From NCBI RefSeq assembly GCF_024172095.1, contig NZ_JAMZDX010000001.1, positions 1,067,001 to 1,131,000 of the forward strand: DNA of 64,000 nucleotides, given 5' to 3'. The DNA is from Kitasatospora cinereorecta (GTDB lineage Bacteria > Actinomycetota > Actinomycetes > Streptomycetales > Streptomycetaceae). Positions 20,268 through 29,357 of the stretch are shown one piece after another (the stretch's first letter is position 1; each line of letters starts with the position of its first letter). The notes under the pieces were generated by a model, which was given only the letters and a program-made list of their open reading frames with translations, was not told the origin of the DNA and searched no databases. A program made the position numbers and the translations under genes.

Positions 20268-21815
20268 TCACAGGGCCATGCCGGCCGCTCCCTCGGTGGG
20301 CAGGTCGGAGGCCTTCGCCCGGATCAGGAAGACAGCCGCCAGCAGGGCCACGGCGGCGAACACCACGCCGACCACGAAGGCGTGCGAGATGCCGTACGCC
20401 AGCACCTCACTGGCCCACCGGGTGCCCGGCATCAGCTGGTGGTTCTGCTGGAGGAAGGCCTTCGCCTCGACCGGGGCGTTGGCCAGGTAGTCGGCCTGCT
20501 GCCGACCGAACTCGTCGGCCGAGGCGTTGGCGAACACCGTGGTGAGGATCGACAGGCCGAGCGAGCCGCCGATCTGCTGGACGGAGTTGAGCAGGCCGGA
20601 GGCGGCACCGGTCTCCCGGTCGGCCACGCCGGACACCGCGATCAGCATCACCGGAACGAAGATCAGGCCCATCCCGAAGCCGAACGTCACCGTCGGGCCG
20701 AGGACGCCGAGGGCGTAGCTGCTGTCCGCCGTGGTCTGGGTGAGCCAGGCGAGGCCGCCCGTGACCAGGACCGCTCCGCCGACCACGAAGGGCCTGGGGC
20801 CGAACCTGGCCTGCAGGTTGGAGGCGATCTGGGCGGCGATGACGATCGCGACGCTGATCGGGAGGAACGCCACGCCCGCCTTGAGCGGCGAGTAGCCCAG
20901 CACGCGCTGGACGAAGAGCGTGACGTAGAAGAAGATCCCGAACATCGCGGCGGCCAGGCAGAGCATCATCACCAGGCCGCCGGTCCGGTTCCGGTCGCGG
21001 AACAGGTGCAGCGGGGTGATCGGCCGGGCGGTGCGCCGCTCGATGACCACGAAGGCCGCGAGCAGCGCGGCGCCGACCGCGAAGGACGCCAGCGTCGGGG
21101 TGGAGCTCCAGCCGTCCGAGGCGGCGTGGATGAAGCCGTACACCAGGGTGACCAGGCCGAGCGTGGAGGTCAGGGCGCCCGGCAGGTCGAAGGTGCCCTC
21201 CTGGCGCTCCGACTCGTTGATGTACATCGGCGCGAGGACCGCGATCAGCACGGCGATCGGGACGTTGACGAAGAAGACCCAGCGCCAGTTCAGGTACTCG
21301 GTGAGCACGCCGCCGGCCAGCAGGCCGATCGCGGCTCCGGATCCCGCCACCGCGGAGAAGACGCCGAAGGCGCGGTTGCGTTCCGGCCCTTCCTCGAAGT
21401 TGGTGGCGATCAGGGCGAAGGCGGTGGGCGAGCAGATCGCGCCGCCGATGCCCTGGAGGGCGCGCGAGGCGAGCAGCATGGTGCCGTCCTGCGCGAAGCC
21501 CCCGAGCAGGGAGGCGAGGCCGAACAGCAGCACGCCGGTGATGAACACCCGTCGCCTGCCGAGGATGTCGCCGGCCCGGCCGCCCAGGAGCAGCAGGCCG
21601 CCGAAGGTGAGGGTGTAGGCGTTGATCACCCAGGACAGGTTGGTCGTGGAGAACTTCAGCGCGTCCTGGATGTGCGGGAGCGCGATGTTCACGATGGTCG
21701 CGTCGAGGACGACCATGAGCTGGGTGGCCGCGATCACCGTGAGGGTGATGCCCTTGCGTCGGCCGCGGCCGGCCCGTGCTGGAGCGGACTTGCTGAGCGT
21801 GTCGGAGACAGCCAC
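20268..21815 (-). CDS. MFS multidrug exporter, DHA2 (EmrB/QacA) family
   Basis: This 515-residue proton-driven exporter has 14 predicted membrane segments. The family signatures are LDATIVNIALP in the first segment (motif D1), the loop GGRAGDILGRRRVF (motif A), and RALQGIGGAICSP followed by the antiporter motif C region GSGAAIGLLAGGVL. It is transcribed divergently from a TetR regulator, with two palindromic operators between them, so its expression is probably induced by a ligand of that repressor. The native substrate, a drug or a metabolite, is unknown. Confidence 0.9.
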   Translation of the reverse strand: MAVSDTLSKSAPARAGRGRRKGITLTVIAATQLMVVLDATIVNIALPHIQDALKFSTTNLSWVINAYTLTFGGLLLLGGRAGDILGRRRVFITGVLLFGLASLLGGFAQDGTMLLASRALQGIGGAICSPTAFALIATNFEEGPERNRAFGVFSAVAGSGAAIGLLAGGVLTEYLNWRWVFFVNVPIAVLIAVLAPMYINESERQEGTFDLPGALTSTLGLVTLVYGFIHAASDGWSSTPTLASFAVGAALLAAFVVIERRTARPITPLHLFRDRNRTGGLVMMLCLAAAMFGIFFYVTLFVQRVLGYSPLKAGVAFLPISVAIVIAAQIASNLQARFGPRPFVVGGAVLVTGGLAWLTQTTADSSYALGVLGPTVTFGFGMGLIFVPVMLIAVSGVADRETGAASGLLNSVQQIGGSLGLSILTTVFANASADEFGRQQADYLANAPVEAKAFLQQNHQLMPGTRWASEVLAYGISHAFVVGVVFAAVALLAAVFLIRAKASDLPTEGAAGMAL

Positions 21816-21888
21816 TGTGTCGGTTCCCCCTGCTGGCTACGTGCTGTTCGGTTCTGGTGCTCGGCGGTGCTCGGTACACGTGCTTTTT

Positions 21889-21906
21889 GTGAACGGATCC
21901 GTTCAC
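21889..21906. promoter_or_regulatory. TetR operator 1 in the MFS/TetR divergent region
   Basis: GTGAACGGATCCGTTCAC is a perfect 18-bp palindrome. It is followed directly by TATGAT (21907-21912), a good -10 for the TetR gene, so a bound repressor would block that promoter. Confidence 0.82.
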
Positions 21907-21935
21907 TATGATGGGAACGATAGACGGGGGTGATT

Positions 21936-21953
21936 GTGAACGCAAGCGTTCTC
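21936..21953. promoter_or_regulatory. TetR operator 2 in the MFS/TetR divergent region
   Basis: GTGAACGCAAGCGTTCTC is a near-palindrome sharing GTGAACG-N4-CGTTC with operator 1. It is centred 47 bp away and lies just before the TetR start codon. Confidence 0.72.
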
Positions 21954-21967
21954 TAGGGTGGGTGACG

Positions 21968-22624
21968 ATGGATCAGTTGGTCCGGCGACAGGGTGTGTCG
22001 ACGTCGGCGGCGGGGGGTGGGGGAGCCGCTCCGGAGGGTGCCGCTCCCGCGGTGCAGCGCAAGCGCGGGAAGGCGCTGGAGGCCGCGATCTTCGAGGCGG
22101 CCCTCGACCTGCTCACCTCCGGCGGGTTCGCGCGGATGACGATGGAGGGGGTCGCCGGCGCGGCACAGACCGGGAAGGCCGCGCTCTACCGGCGGTGGGC
22201 CTCCAAGGCCGATCTGGTCAAGGACGCCCTCGCGGCCACCCTGCCACTCCCTACGGACATCCCCGACCTCGGGTCCGTGCGCAGTGAGTTGCTGCACGTC
22301 ATCGGGCTGACCGCCGAGGTGATGCACTCGCCAGCCGGCGCTGCGGTGCGGGTCCTGATGGCCGAACTCGACCACGAACAGGCCCGGGAGTTCAAGGAGT
22401 TCCTGGGGCAGCGGGTGCTCGCCCCGACCGCCGCGACGCTGGTCGGCATCCTCCGGCGCGGCGAGCAGCGCGGTGACGTCCGGCCCGGTGCGGCCGACCC
22501 GATGGTCGCGGACGTCGTGCCCGCGATGATGCTCTTCCGGGCCAAGATCTGCGAGGACCCGATCGACCGGGCCTTCTGCGAGCGACTGGTCGACGAGGTG
22601 CTGGTGCCGATGATCCGGCCCTGA
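21968..22624 (+). CDS. TetR/AcrR family transcriptional repressor
   Basis: The 218-residue protein has a Gly/Ala-rich lead of about 30 residues, then the TetR DNA-binding domain: IFEAALDLLTSGGFARMTME, the turn VAGAAQTGKAALYRRWASK, and a variable all-helical ligand domain. It most likely represses both itself and the divergent MFS exporter through the two GTGAACG palindromes upstream. ATG 21968 is chosen because the reading frame before it overlaps operator 2; GTG 21962 is an alternative. Confidence 0.88.
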   Translation: MDQLVRRQGVSTSAAGGGGAAPEGAAPAVQRKRGKALEAAIFEAALDLLTSGGFARMTMEGVAGAAQTGKAALYRRWASKADLVKDALAATLPLPTDIPDLGSVRSELLHVIGLTAEVMHSPAGAAVRVLMAELDHEQAREFKEFLGQRVLAPTAATLVGILRRGEQRGDVRPGAADPMVADVVPAMMLFRAKICEDPIDRAFCERLVDEVLVPMIRP

Positions 22625-22724
22625 GCGGGGCCGGCCGGAGTGGCGTTCGGGGTCGGTCGGGGGCAGGGGCGCGGCGGCGTAGGCTGGGCGGTGCCAGCGC
22701 CCGACCGGACGGAAGTCGATACCC

Positions 22725-23411
22725 ATGCCCTACGACCCCCCGACCCACGCGGTGGAGCGCTCGCTGCGCCGGGCCGGCGCGAGCGTCGTCGTCGGCCTGG
22801 ACGAGGTCGGCCGCGGCGCCTGGGCCGGACCGGTCACCGTCGGCGCCGCCGTCACCGGACTCCGCAAGCCGCCGGAGGGCCTGACCGACTCCAAGCTGCT
22901 CACCGAGCGCCGCAGGGCCGCCCTCGCCCCCGTGCTGGCCGACTGGGTCACCGCGTACGCGATCGGGCAGGCGTCGTCCGAGGAGTGTGACGAACTCGGC
23001 ATGACCGCCGCGCTGCGGCTGGCCGCGACCCGTGCGCTGGAGGCGCTCCCGGTCCGGCCGGACGCCGTCATCCTGGACGGCAAGCACGACTACCTCGGCG
23101 GGCCGTGGCGGGTGCGCACGGTGATCAAGGGTGACCAGTCGTGCGTCTGCGTCTCGGCCGCCTCGGTCCTGGCCAAGGTCCAGCGGGACGGCCTGATGGC
23201 CGAGTTGGGGGCCGACCACCCCGCGTACGCCTTCGAGGAGAACGCCGGCTACCCCTCGCCGGTGCACCGCGCCGCGCTGGAGGAGTTCGGTCCCACCGAG
23301 CACCACCGGCTGTCCTGGGCCTACATGGACAACCTGCAGCGGTGGAGCCACCTCAAGCGGTACCGCAGCACCGAGGAACCGCAGGGCGAGCAGCTCTCAC
23401 TCGGCTTCTGA
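22725..23411 (+). CDS. rnhB: Ribonuclease HII
   Basis: RNase HII removes ribonucleotides misincorporated in DNA and the RNA of RNA-DNA hybrids. The 228-residue protein has the metal-binding signature [13 protein letters not shown] at about residue 24, DSK at the second strand, [11 protein letters not shown] with the third carboxylate, and [13 protein letters not shown]. It also has the C-terminal [23 protein letters not shown] segment typical of the type 2 enzyme. It stands in the same syntenic core as recQ. ATG 22725 is the first plausible start. Confidence 0.95.
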   Translation: MPYDPPTHAVERSLRRAGASVVVGLDEVGRGAWAGPVTVGAAVTGLRKPPEGLTDSKLLTERRRAALAPVLADWVTAYAIGQASSEECDELGMTAALRLAATRALEALPVRPDAVILDGKHDYLGGPWRVRTVIKGDQSCVCVSAASVLAKVQRDGLMAELGADHPAYAFEENAGYPSPVHRAALEEFGPTEHHRLSWAYMDNLQRWSHLKRYRSTEEPQGEQLSLGF

Positions 23412-23525
23412 CTCCCCGTCGGGGGCCGGTCGGCGCACCGCGCGGGGCGCGCCGCACGCGGCGCGAACCTGCCAACCGGTGGGGCGCCCGTGCGCATCCG
23501 ACCGGCATTTGATAGACATCCGGGT

Positions 23526-24164
23526 ATGCCTGTCTTCCCCGAGGAGCCGGAGATTCACGAGAGTATCCCGGGCCCCGGCGTTCCCTTTCCCCACAAGTCG
23601 GACGCATCTGCCCCCCGTATGCCCGCCGCCGTCGGCCGGGCCACCTCCCCCGCCGTGACCACCGCCGCTCCGGTGCCGGGCCCTCGCCCTGCCCCGCCGC
23701 GGCCGGTACCCCCGCGCGCGGCCCGTCCTGTACCCGGTCCCCGGCCCACCCCCGGACCGCGTCCCAGCCCTGGTCCCCGCCCGACCGCACCGACGGTGCA
23801 GCTGCTTCCGGCCGGCGTCGCCGACGCGGTCGAGCGCGCCGACGAGGCGGTGGACGCGCTGCTGGAGTCCGGCCGTCGCCCCGGCGACGTGCTGGTCCTC
23901 ACCGTCGGTGAGGCGCACCCCTGGCAGCAGCACGAGCTGAGCTTCGGCGAGGAGTCCTACTGGGCCCAGCTCGCCGACGGCGGCGACGTGTTCTACGCCG
24001 ATGCCGACGTGTCCCGGCCGCTGCGCCGGGACGTCGTGGTGCTCGTGGTCAACGAGGGCACCGCCGGTCGGGTCGAGCAGGCGGCCAAGAAGGCGCTCGG
24101 CCACGCCGGCGCCCTGCTGGTGGTCTGCGGCGAGCAGGACCTGGTCGCACCGCTCTTCGCCTGA
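23526..24164 (+). CDS. Unknown protein with Pro-rich linker and conserved alpha/beta C-terminal domain
   Basis: I do not recognise this 212-residue protein. Residues 1-95 are Pro/Arg-rich and disordered, with a repeated PGPRP motif. The last 115 residues form an ordered alpha/beta stretch (RPGDVLVLTVGEAHPWQQHE, DVVVLVVNEGTAGRVEQAAK, ALLVVCGEQDLVAPLF), which looks like a small nucleotide-binding or helicase-accessory domain. It sits between rnhB and a RecQ-type helicase, so a link with nucleic-acid metabolism is possible but not shown. Strong hairpins separate it from the convergent gene. Confidence 0.65.
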   Translation: MPVFPEEPEIHESIPGPGVPFPHKSDASAPRMPAAVGRATSPAVTTAAPVPGPRPAPPRPVPPRAARPVPGPRPTPGPRPSPGPRPTAPTVQLLPAGVADAVERADEAVDALLESGRRPGDVLVLTVGEAHPWQQHELSFGEESYWAQLADGGDVFYADADVSRPLRRDVVVLVVNEGTAGRVEQAAKKALGHAGALLVVCGEQDLVAPLFA

Positions 24165-24171
24165 CGGGCAG

Positions 24172-24197
24172 GGGTCGCGTCGACGACGACGCGACCC
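24172..24197. terminator. First of two terminator hairpins between convergent genes
   Basis: Perfect 11-bp arms (GGGTCGCGTCG and its complement) close an ACGA loop eight bases after the stop at 24164. Confidence 0.75.
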
Positions 24198-24225
24198 GTC
24201 CGCCCGTTTCGTTCGTTCCCCACCC

Positions 24226-24261
24226 ACCGTTTCCGTTCGCGGCGCCGCGAACGGAAACGGT
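24226..24261. terminator. Perfect 36-nt palindrome, terminator for the minus-strand gene
   Basis: Two 18-base arms starting ACCGTTTCCGTTCGCGGC are perfectly complementary with no loop. The pairing can extend past one mismatch. Together with the neighbouring hairpin it separates the two convergent unknown genes. Confidence 0.8.
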
Positions 24262-24326
24262 CGGCGGGCCCGGCATGCAGCGTGGCAAGTGGGGTCAGCG
24301 CGCGGTGGGGTCGGCGCTCCGCGGGG

Positions 24327-24968
24327 TCAGCGCGCGGCAGCGCGCCGGATCACTTCGATCGGCGTCACTGGTGCGACCGGGACCGGTGGCCACACGTACT
24401 CGCGCGAGGCCTCGCGGTTCACCCGCGGCGGCAGCTCGGTGACGGTGTGGACCGGGCCCAGCGCCCACGACCCCGAGTGCGGGTTGCGCCCGCGCCGTCC
24501 GTCACCGATCGAGTGCCAGCCGGCCGGCGTCAGGGTCAGGTACGACCCGCAGCGCAGCCCGTGCAGCTCCGACGCGGCGCGCAGCGCCCACATCCAGGCA
24601 CCGTCCTGGTCCGTCCACTCCGGTACGCCCTCACGGCAGCGCAGCAGGACCGCGGTCCGCGCCGGCTGGGTCAGCCGCAGGTCGTGCGGAATGATCCGGC
24701 GCAGGTGGAGGAGGAGGGCGTTGCGGTGGTGCCAGCCGTCCGTGACGTGCGGGCGGGTGGCGAAGGACGCCGAGGCCACCACGTGCTGGTCCGGGTCCAG
24801 CACCGCCACCACGGTGGTGCCCGGTGCGGGCAGGTGCCGCTGGTGCAGCTCGGTGACGAACTCCCGCGGGGTCCGCAGGAGTGGAACGTCCAGCTCCGTC
24901 CATCTCTCCGGATCGATGACTCGGCCGTTCTCGGAAGCGGAAGGACCTCGGTCGATACCGTTGATCAC
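24327..24968 (-). CDS. Unknown conserved protein next to recQ
   Basis: I cannot assign a function to this 213-residue cytoplasmic protein. It shows an ordered middle part with TVVAVLDPDQHVVASASFA, RPHVTDGWHHRNALLLHLRR, ARTAVLLRCREGVPEWTDQD and MWALRAASELHGLRCGSYL. These suggest an alpha/beta fold that handles a small molecule or a nucleic acid. GTG 24968 is well supported by AAGGAGGATC directly upstream. It lies downstream of the RecQ fusion gene in the same direction with a 277-bp gap, so co-transcription is possible. Confidence 0.65.
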   Translation of the reverse strand: MINGIDRGPSASENGRVIDPERWTELDVPLLRTPREFVTELHQRHLPAPGTTVVAVLDPDQHVVASASFATRPHVTDGWHHRNALLLHLRRIIPHDLRLTQPARTAVLLRCREGVPEWTDQDGAWMWALRAASELHGLRCGSYLTLTPAGWHSIGDGRRGRNPHSGSWALGPVHTVTELPPRVNREASREYVWPPVPVAPVTPIEVIRRAAAR

Positions 24969-25245
24969 GATCCTCCTTCCTGGGTCCGTGCCAGTGAGCA
25001 GCACGGACGTACGCCGAAGGCCGGGTCCGACGGACCGGGCGCTGGATACGGTCCAATTCTCGGGCCATCGCGGGGCAGGCAGCAATGATGAAATGACAAA
25101 TCCTGCCTGAAAGCCGCGCTTCTGCCGGATATATTCCGTACGCCCGATGCCGCCATTCGGCTGACTCCGGCGGTCTGCTCCGCGGTTGACTCCGGTGGAC
25201 GCGTGGTGGACCCCAGGTGGACGTGCGGGGCCGCGGTCGCTCGGG
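24969..25245 (-). other. 277-bp gap upstream of the unknown gene, AT-richer than its surroundings
   Basis: The stretch around 25085-25150 is unusually AT-rich for this genome and includes GGATATATTCC on both strands. It probably holds the promoter of the gene at 24968, but I do not see a confident -35/-10 pair. No coding potential is visible. Confidence 0.4.
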
Positions 25246-27447
25246 TCAGGCCTGGACCGCCAGGACGAGCGGGAGCACCGCGGTCGCACCCGCCTGCCGG
25301 AGCAGCCGTGCGGCGACCGTGACGGTCCAGCCCGAGTCCACCAGGTCGTCGACCAGCAGCACCGGCCCCGGGGCGGCGGCCAGCGTCTCCCGCAGGCCCG
25401 GTGGGATCGCCAGGGTCCCCGACAGCGAGTGCAGCCGCTGCGCGCTGTTGCTCCGCGGGCCGTGCGGCGGCCGTCCGGTCGCGTACTCGACCCGGCCGAG
25501 CAGCGGCAGCCGGCCGATGGCGGCCAGCTGCTCGCCGAGGCTCCCGACCAGCGCGGGCCGGGTGGACGAATCCAGCGTGACCACACCGACCGGCCGGTCG
25601 AGCCGGCCGCCGTCCGGACCCTCCGGGCCGGCCCAGCCGCCGGGCCCGCGGGCCCAGTCGGCCAGGACGCCGACCAGCGCGTCCAGCATGTCGCGCGGCA
25701 CCGGGCCGTCCGCGGCCTGCTCGCCGAACAGCGCCCGCAGCCGGGTGCCCCAGCCGATGTCCGAGAGCCGGCCGAGCGCGCGGCCGGTCTCGGCCTGCTC
25801 GCCCGCCGGGATCCGCCCCTTGAGCGGGACCCCGAGCGCCTCCATCCCGGTCGGCCACATCCGGCGCGGCTCGGAGGAGACGCCGGGCCGCCCGAGCGCC
25901 GCCCGCGCGGCCTCCAGCGCGGCGGGGGTGACCTCGGCGGAGTGCTTCGGCCCGGCGCAGGAGTCGCACCGGCCGCAGGGCACCGCCTGGGGGTCGTCCA
26001 GCTGGCGGCGGAGGAACTCCATCCGGCAGCCGGAGGTGGCGGCGTACTCCCGCATCGCCCGCTGCTCGGCCTCGCGGGACTCGGCGACCTTGGCGTAGCG
26101 CGCCGCGTCGTACGTCCAGGGCCGGCCGGTCGCCTCCCAGCCGCCGCGGACCCGGCGGACCGCGCCGTCCACGTCCAGCACCTTGAGCATGGTCTCCAGC
26201 CGGGCGCGGCGGAGGTCCACCCGGGCCTCCAGGGCCGCGGTCGACAGCGGGCGCCCGGCCTCCGCGAGGGCGTCGATGGTCCGCCGGACCTGCTCCTCGG
26301 CCGGGAAGCCCAGCGAGGCGAAGTAGCGCCAGATCGCCTCGTCCTCGCGGCCGGGGAGCAGCAGCACCTCGGCCCGGTCCACGCCGCGCCCGGCCCGGCC
26401 GACCTGCTGGTAGTAGGCGATCGGCGAACTCGGCGAGCCGAGGTGCACCACGAAGCCGAGGTCGGGCTTGTCGAAGCCCATGCCCAGCGCGGATGTGGCG
26501 ACCAGCGCCTTGACCCGGTTGGCCAGCAGATCGGCCTCGGCGCTGCGGCGCTCGGCGTCCTCCGTCCGCCCCGAGTAGGAGGCGACCGGGTAGCCGCGCT
26601 CGCGCAGGAAGTCGGCCACCTCGTCGGCGGCGGCCACCGTGAGCGTGTAGACGATCCCCGAGCCGGGCAGCTCGGCCAGGTGGTCCGCGAGCCAGGCGAG
26701 CCGGTGCGCCGGGTCGGGCAGCGACAGCACCCCGAGGCTGAGGCTCTCCCGGTCGAGCGGGCCGCGCAGCACCAGCGCCTGCCCGTCGGTGCCGGTGCCG
26801 AGCTGCTCGGCCACGTCGGCGGTGACGCGCGCGTTGGCCGTGGCGGTGGTGGCCAGCACCGGGACGCCCGGGGACAGCTCGCCGAGCATGGTCCGCAGCC
26901 GGCGGTAGTCCGGCCGGAAGTCGTGGCCCCAGTCGGAGATGCAGTGCGCCTCGTCCACCACGAGCAGGCCGGTCGAGGCGGCGAGCTTGGGCAGCACCTG
27001 GTCGCGGAAGTCGGGGTTGTTCAGCCGCTCCGGGCTGACCAGCAGGATGTCGACCTGCCCGGTGGCCACCTCGGCCTCGATGCCGTCCCACTCCTCCGGG
27101 TTGGCCGAGTTGATCGTGCGGGCGTGGATGCCGGCCTTGGCGGCCGACTCGACCTGGTTGCGCATCAGCGCGAGCAGCGGGGAGACGATCACCGTCGGAC
27201 CGGAGCCGCGCGAGCGCAGCAGGGCGGTGGCGATGAAGTAGACCGCGGACTTGCCCCATCCGGTGCGCTGCACCACCAGTGCCCGGCGGCCGTCCACCAC
27301 GAGCGCCTCGATCGCCAGCCACTGGTCGTCGCGGAGCACGGCCGAGGGGCCGGCCAGCTCGCGCAGCACCGCCTCGGCGCGGGCGCGGACCGCGGCCCGG
27401 TCGGGGGCGTTGGTGAGGTGGGGCGTGCTCTCGGCCATGGGGTCCAT
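25246..27447 (-). CDS. RecQ-family DNA helicase fused to a phosphoribosyltransferase-like domain
   Basis: This 733-residue protein is a superfamily 2 helicase. Motif I is QRTGWGKSAVYFIATA, the DEAH box is LLVVDEAHCISDWGHDFRPDY, motif III is LATTATAN, motif VI is QQVGRAGRG, and the zinc-binding cysteines are in CGRCDSC. After about residue 500 the usual HRDC domain is absent. The C-terminus ends in a phosphoribosyltransferase domain with the PRPP-binding loop GPVLLVDDLVDSGWTVTVAA. RecQ enzymes unwind branched DNA during repair; the transferase-like part resembles ComFC. I recall the same fusion in other streptomycetes. ATG 27447 is followed by a second ATG at 27438, and neither has a strong ribosome binding site. 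Confidence 0.88.
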   Translation of the reverse strand: MDPMAESTPHLTNAPDRAAVRARAEAVLRELAGPSAVLRDDQWLAIEALVVDGRRALVVQRTGWGKSAVYFIATALLRSRGSGPTVIVSPLLALMRNQVESAAKAGIHARTINSANPEEWDGIEAEVATGQVDILLVSPERLNNPDFRDQVLPKLAASTGLLVVDEAHCISDWGHDFRPDYRRLRTMLGELSPGVPVLATTATANARVTADVAEQLGTGTDGQALVLRGPLDRESLSLGVLSLPDPAHRLAWLADHLAELPGSGIVYTLTVAAADEVADFLRERGYPVASYSGRTEDAERRSAEADLLANRVKALVATSALGMGFDKPDLGFVVHLGSPSSPIAYYQQVGRAGRGVDRAEVLLLPGREDEAIWRYFASLGFPAEEQVRRTIDALAEAGRPLSTAALEARVDLRRARLETMLKVLDVDGAVRRVRGGWEATGRPWTYDAARYAKVAESREAEQRAMREYAATSGCRMEFLRRQLDDPQAVPCGRCDSCAGPKHSAEVTPAALEAARAALGRPGVSSEPRRMWPTGMEALGVPLKGRIPAGEQAETGRALGRLSDIGWGTRLRALFGEQAADGPVPRDMLDALVGVLADWARGPGGWAGPEGPDGGRLDRPVGVVTLDSSTRPALVGSLGEQLAAIGRLPLLGRVEYATGRPPHGPRSNSAQRLHSLSGTLAIPPGLRETLAAAPGPVLLVDDLVDSGWTVTVAARLLRQAGATAVLPLVLAVQA

Positions 27448-27667
27448 GGCTCATGGATACCGTGCGGCACCGACAAAGCACGAATGGCGACATTCGGATG
27501 ATCGGCCGATTGTCGGCTGAACGACCGTCAGCCCCTCGGGTGGTGGCCGCCCGGGGGGCGGTGGAGCCGGGCGCGGCGGGCGGGGCCGGATGCTGACACC
27601 TGCGTGTCGTCCACAGCCATTCGGGTGATCGGCCCGAGGTGCCGGCCGACCGGGCACGCTTCCCGCC

Positions 27668-29293
27668 ATGAACGACGACCGCACCACCGTGCCCGCTCCG
27701 ATTCCCGGCCCGATTCCCACTCCGATTCCCGGCCAGATCCCGGTCCGCATGCGCGGTCCGGCCGACATGGCCGAGATGCTCCCGTACCTGCTCGGCTTCT
27801 TCCCGGACGACTCCATCGTCGCCGTCGGACTGCAGGGGGCCGCCCTGGAGCAGGGCGGCGTGATCCGCATCGACATCCCCGACGACCCCGAGCACTGGCC
27901 GCGGGTGGCCGCCGAGACGGCGCGACTGCTGGTCGAGCTGTCGGAGCAGCGGGACCGACGCCCGGACCAGGTGCTGATCTACCTCTGCCGGGATCCCGAG
28001 CCGTGCCGTGGGGGTGGGAGCGGGGGAGGGGGCGGACCCGGCGATCCCGCCGAGCCGGTTGTCGGCGGGTGGGCGGGCCGGGCGATCCTCGAGCGGTTGA
28101 GGCCGCTCGCCCAAGCGCTCGCCGGGGCCTTCGAGACCCACGGCGTCTCGGTGAAGGAGTCGCTGTGCGTCTCGGACGGGCGCTGGCGCTCCTTCCTCTG
28201 CACCGGTCCGAGTTGCTGCGACCCGGACGGCACCCCGATCCGACCGGCCCACCACCCCAGTCCGCTGGCCGCGGCGGCGACCTTCGCCGGGCTCGCGCCC
28301 AGGGGCAGCCGGAAGGCGATCATGGCCGGTCTGTCGCCGGTCGGCCCGCCCCTGTCGGAGATCCAGCGCCGGGCGGTGGAGGACGCCGGACCGCCGTTCA
28401 TCCGCGAACTGGCCGGTCCCGACGGCCGGCAGCGCACGGTCGAGCGAACCGGTGAGCTGCTCGCCGAGGCGATGACCGAGTTCCGGTCCGGCGCCTGTGA
28501 ACTCGATGCCACCCGGACCGCGCGGCTCCTGGTCGGGCTGCAGGACAAGCTCGGCCGCGACCGGGGCGCCGAGTACGCCGAGCCGCACGAGCTGATCGCG
28601 GCCCAGCGGCTGTGGCGCTTCCTGATCCAGCGCTGCGTCTCGCCGTTCGACTACCTGGCGACCCCGCCGCTGACCCTGCTCGCCTGGACGTCCTGGCTGG
28701 GCGGCGACTCGGCGACCGCCCGGATCGTGCTCTCGCGCGCCCTCGACCTCGACCCCGGGTACACGCTGGCCCAACTGCTGTACGAGTCCCTCAACGCCGG
28801 GCTGGCGCCGGACAAGCTGCTGGAGGCGGTGCGCCGGGAGCGGTCCGCCCGCACGCCCCGCGGGGGCGCGCGGCCGGCGACGGAGGCGTGCGACCCGGAG
28901 CCGATCACCGATCCGACGGGGCCGGGGGAGGGCGGCGGCGATCCGGTCCCGGTGGAGCCGGGCGGGCCGCCCCGCGCGGGGACGCCGGACAGCGGTCCCG
29001 CCGCGCCGGCGCCGGCGGCGGAAGAGGTGACGGCGGCGGACGAGCCCGGGGGCATTGACTCCCGCCGGCCCGGTGCTCCGACCGTGCATGGAACCGGCGA
29101 CGGCCCGGCCTCCGACGCTCCGCCGCCGGGAGACGGCGGCGGCGCGGTACCGCCGGTGGGCGAAGCCGCGGCGGGTGGGGGTCAGCGGCTGGTGCGGCGC
29201 AGGATCAGGCTCCGCGGCCGGCTGGTGGCCGATCACTCCGCCGTACGGCTCCCGCGCGGGCGCCACGCACGCAGGTACACGGCGGGAGCTTGA
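27668..29293 (+). CDS. DUF4192 domain-containing protein
   Basis: The 541-residue protein contains a DUF4192 domain (about residues 25-400). Recognisable segments are VRMRGPADMAEMLPYLLGFFPDDSIVAVGL, a putative catalytic or binding stretch around SLCVSDGRWRSFLC, and the C-terminal helical part that ends in LDPGYTLAQLLYESLNAGL. The family occurs widely in actinobacteria and has no known function. An N-terminal PIPGPIP repeat and a long Gly/Pro-rich tail ending in a basic stretch flank the domain. It is divergent from recQ across 220 bp. Confidence 0.8.
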   Translation: MNDDRTTVPAPIPGPIPTPIPGQIPVRMRGPADMAEMLPYLLGFFPDDSIVAVGLQGAALEQGGVIRIDIPDDPEHWPRVAAETARLLVELSEQRDRRPDQVLIYLCRDPEPCRGGGSGGGGGPGDPAEPVVGGWAGRAILERLRPLAQALAGAFETHGVSVKESLCVSDGRWRSFLCTGPSCCDPDGTPIRPAHHPSPLAAAATFAGLAPRGSRKAIMAGLSPVGPPLSEIQRRAVEDAGPPFIRELAGPDGRQRTVERTGELLAEAMTEFRSGACELDATRTARLLVGLQDKLGRDRGAEYAEPHELIAAQRLWRFLIQRCVSPFDYLATPPLTLLAWTSWLGGDSATARIVLSRALDLDPGYTLAQLLYESLNAGLAPDKLLEAVRRERSARTPRGGARPATEACDPEPITDPTGPGEGGGDPVPVEPGGPPRAGTPDSGPAAPAPAAEEVTAADEPGGIDSRRPGAPTVHGTGDGPASDAPPPGDGGGAVPPVGEAAAGGGQRLVRRRIRLRGRLVADHSAVRLPRGRHARRYTAGA

Positions 29294-29357
29294 GATGGCT
29301 GTCGGGACCTGCGACCGGGGGAGGGCGGCCGATCCGCCCGCTCTCCCCCGCGCGCGG

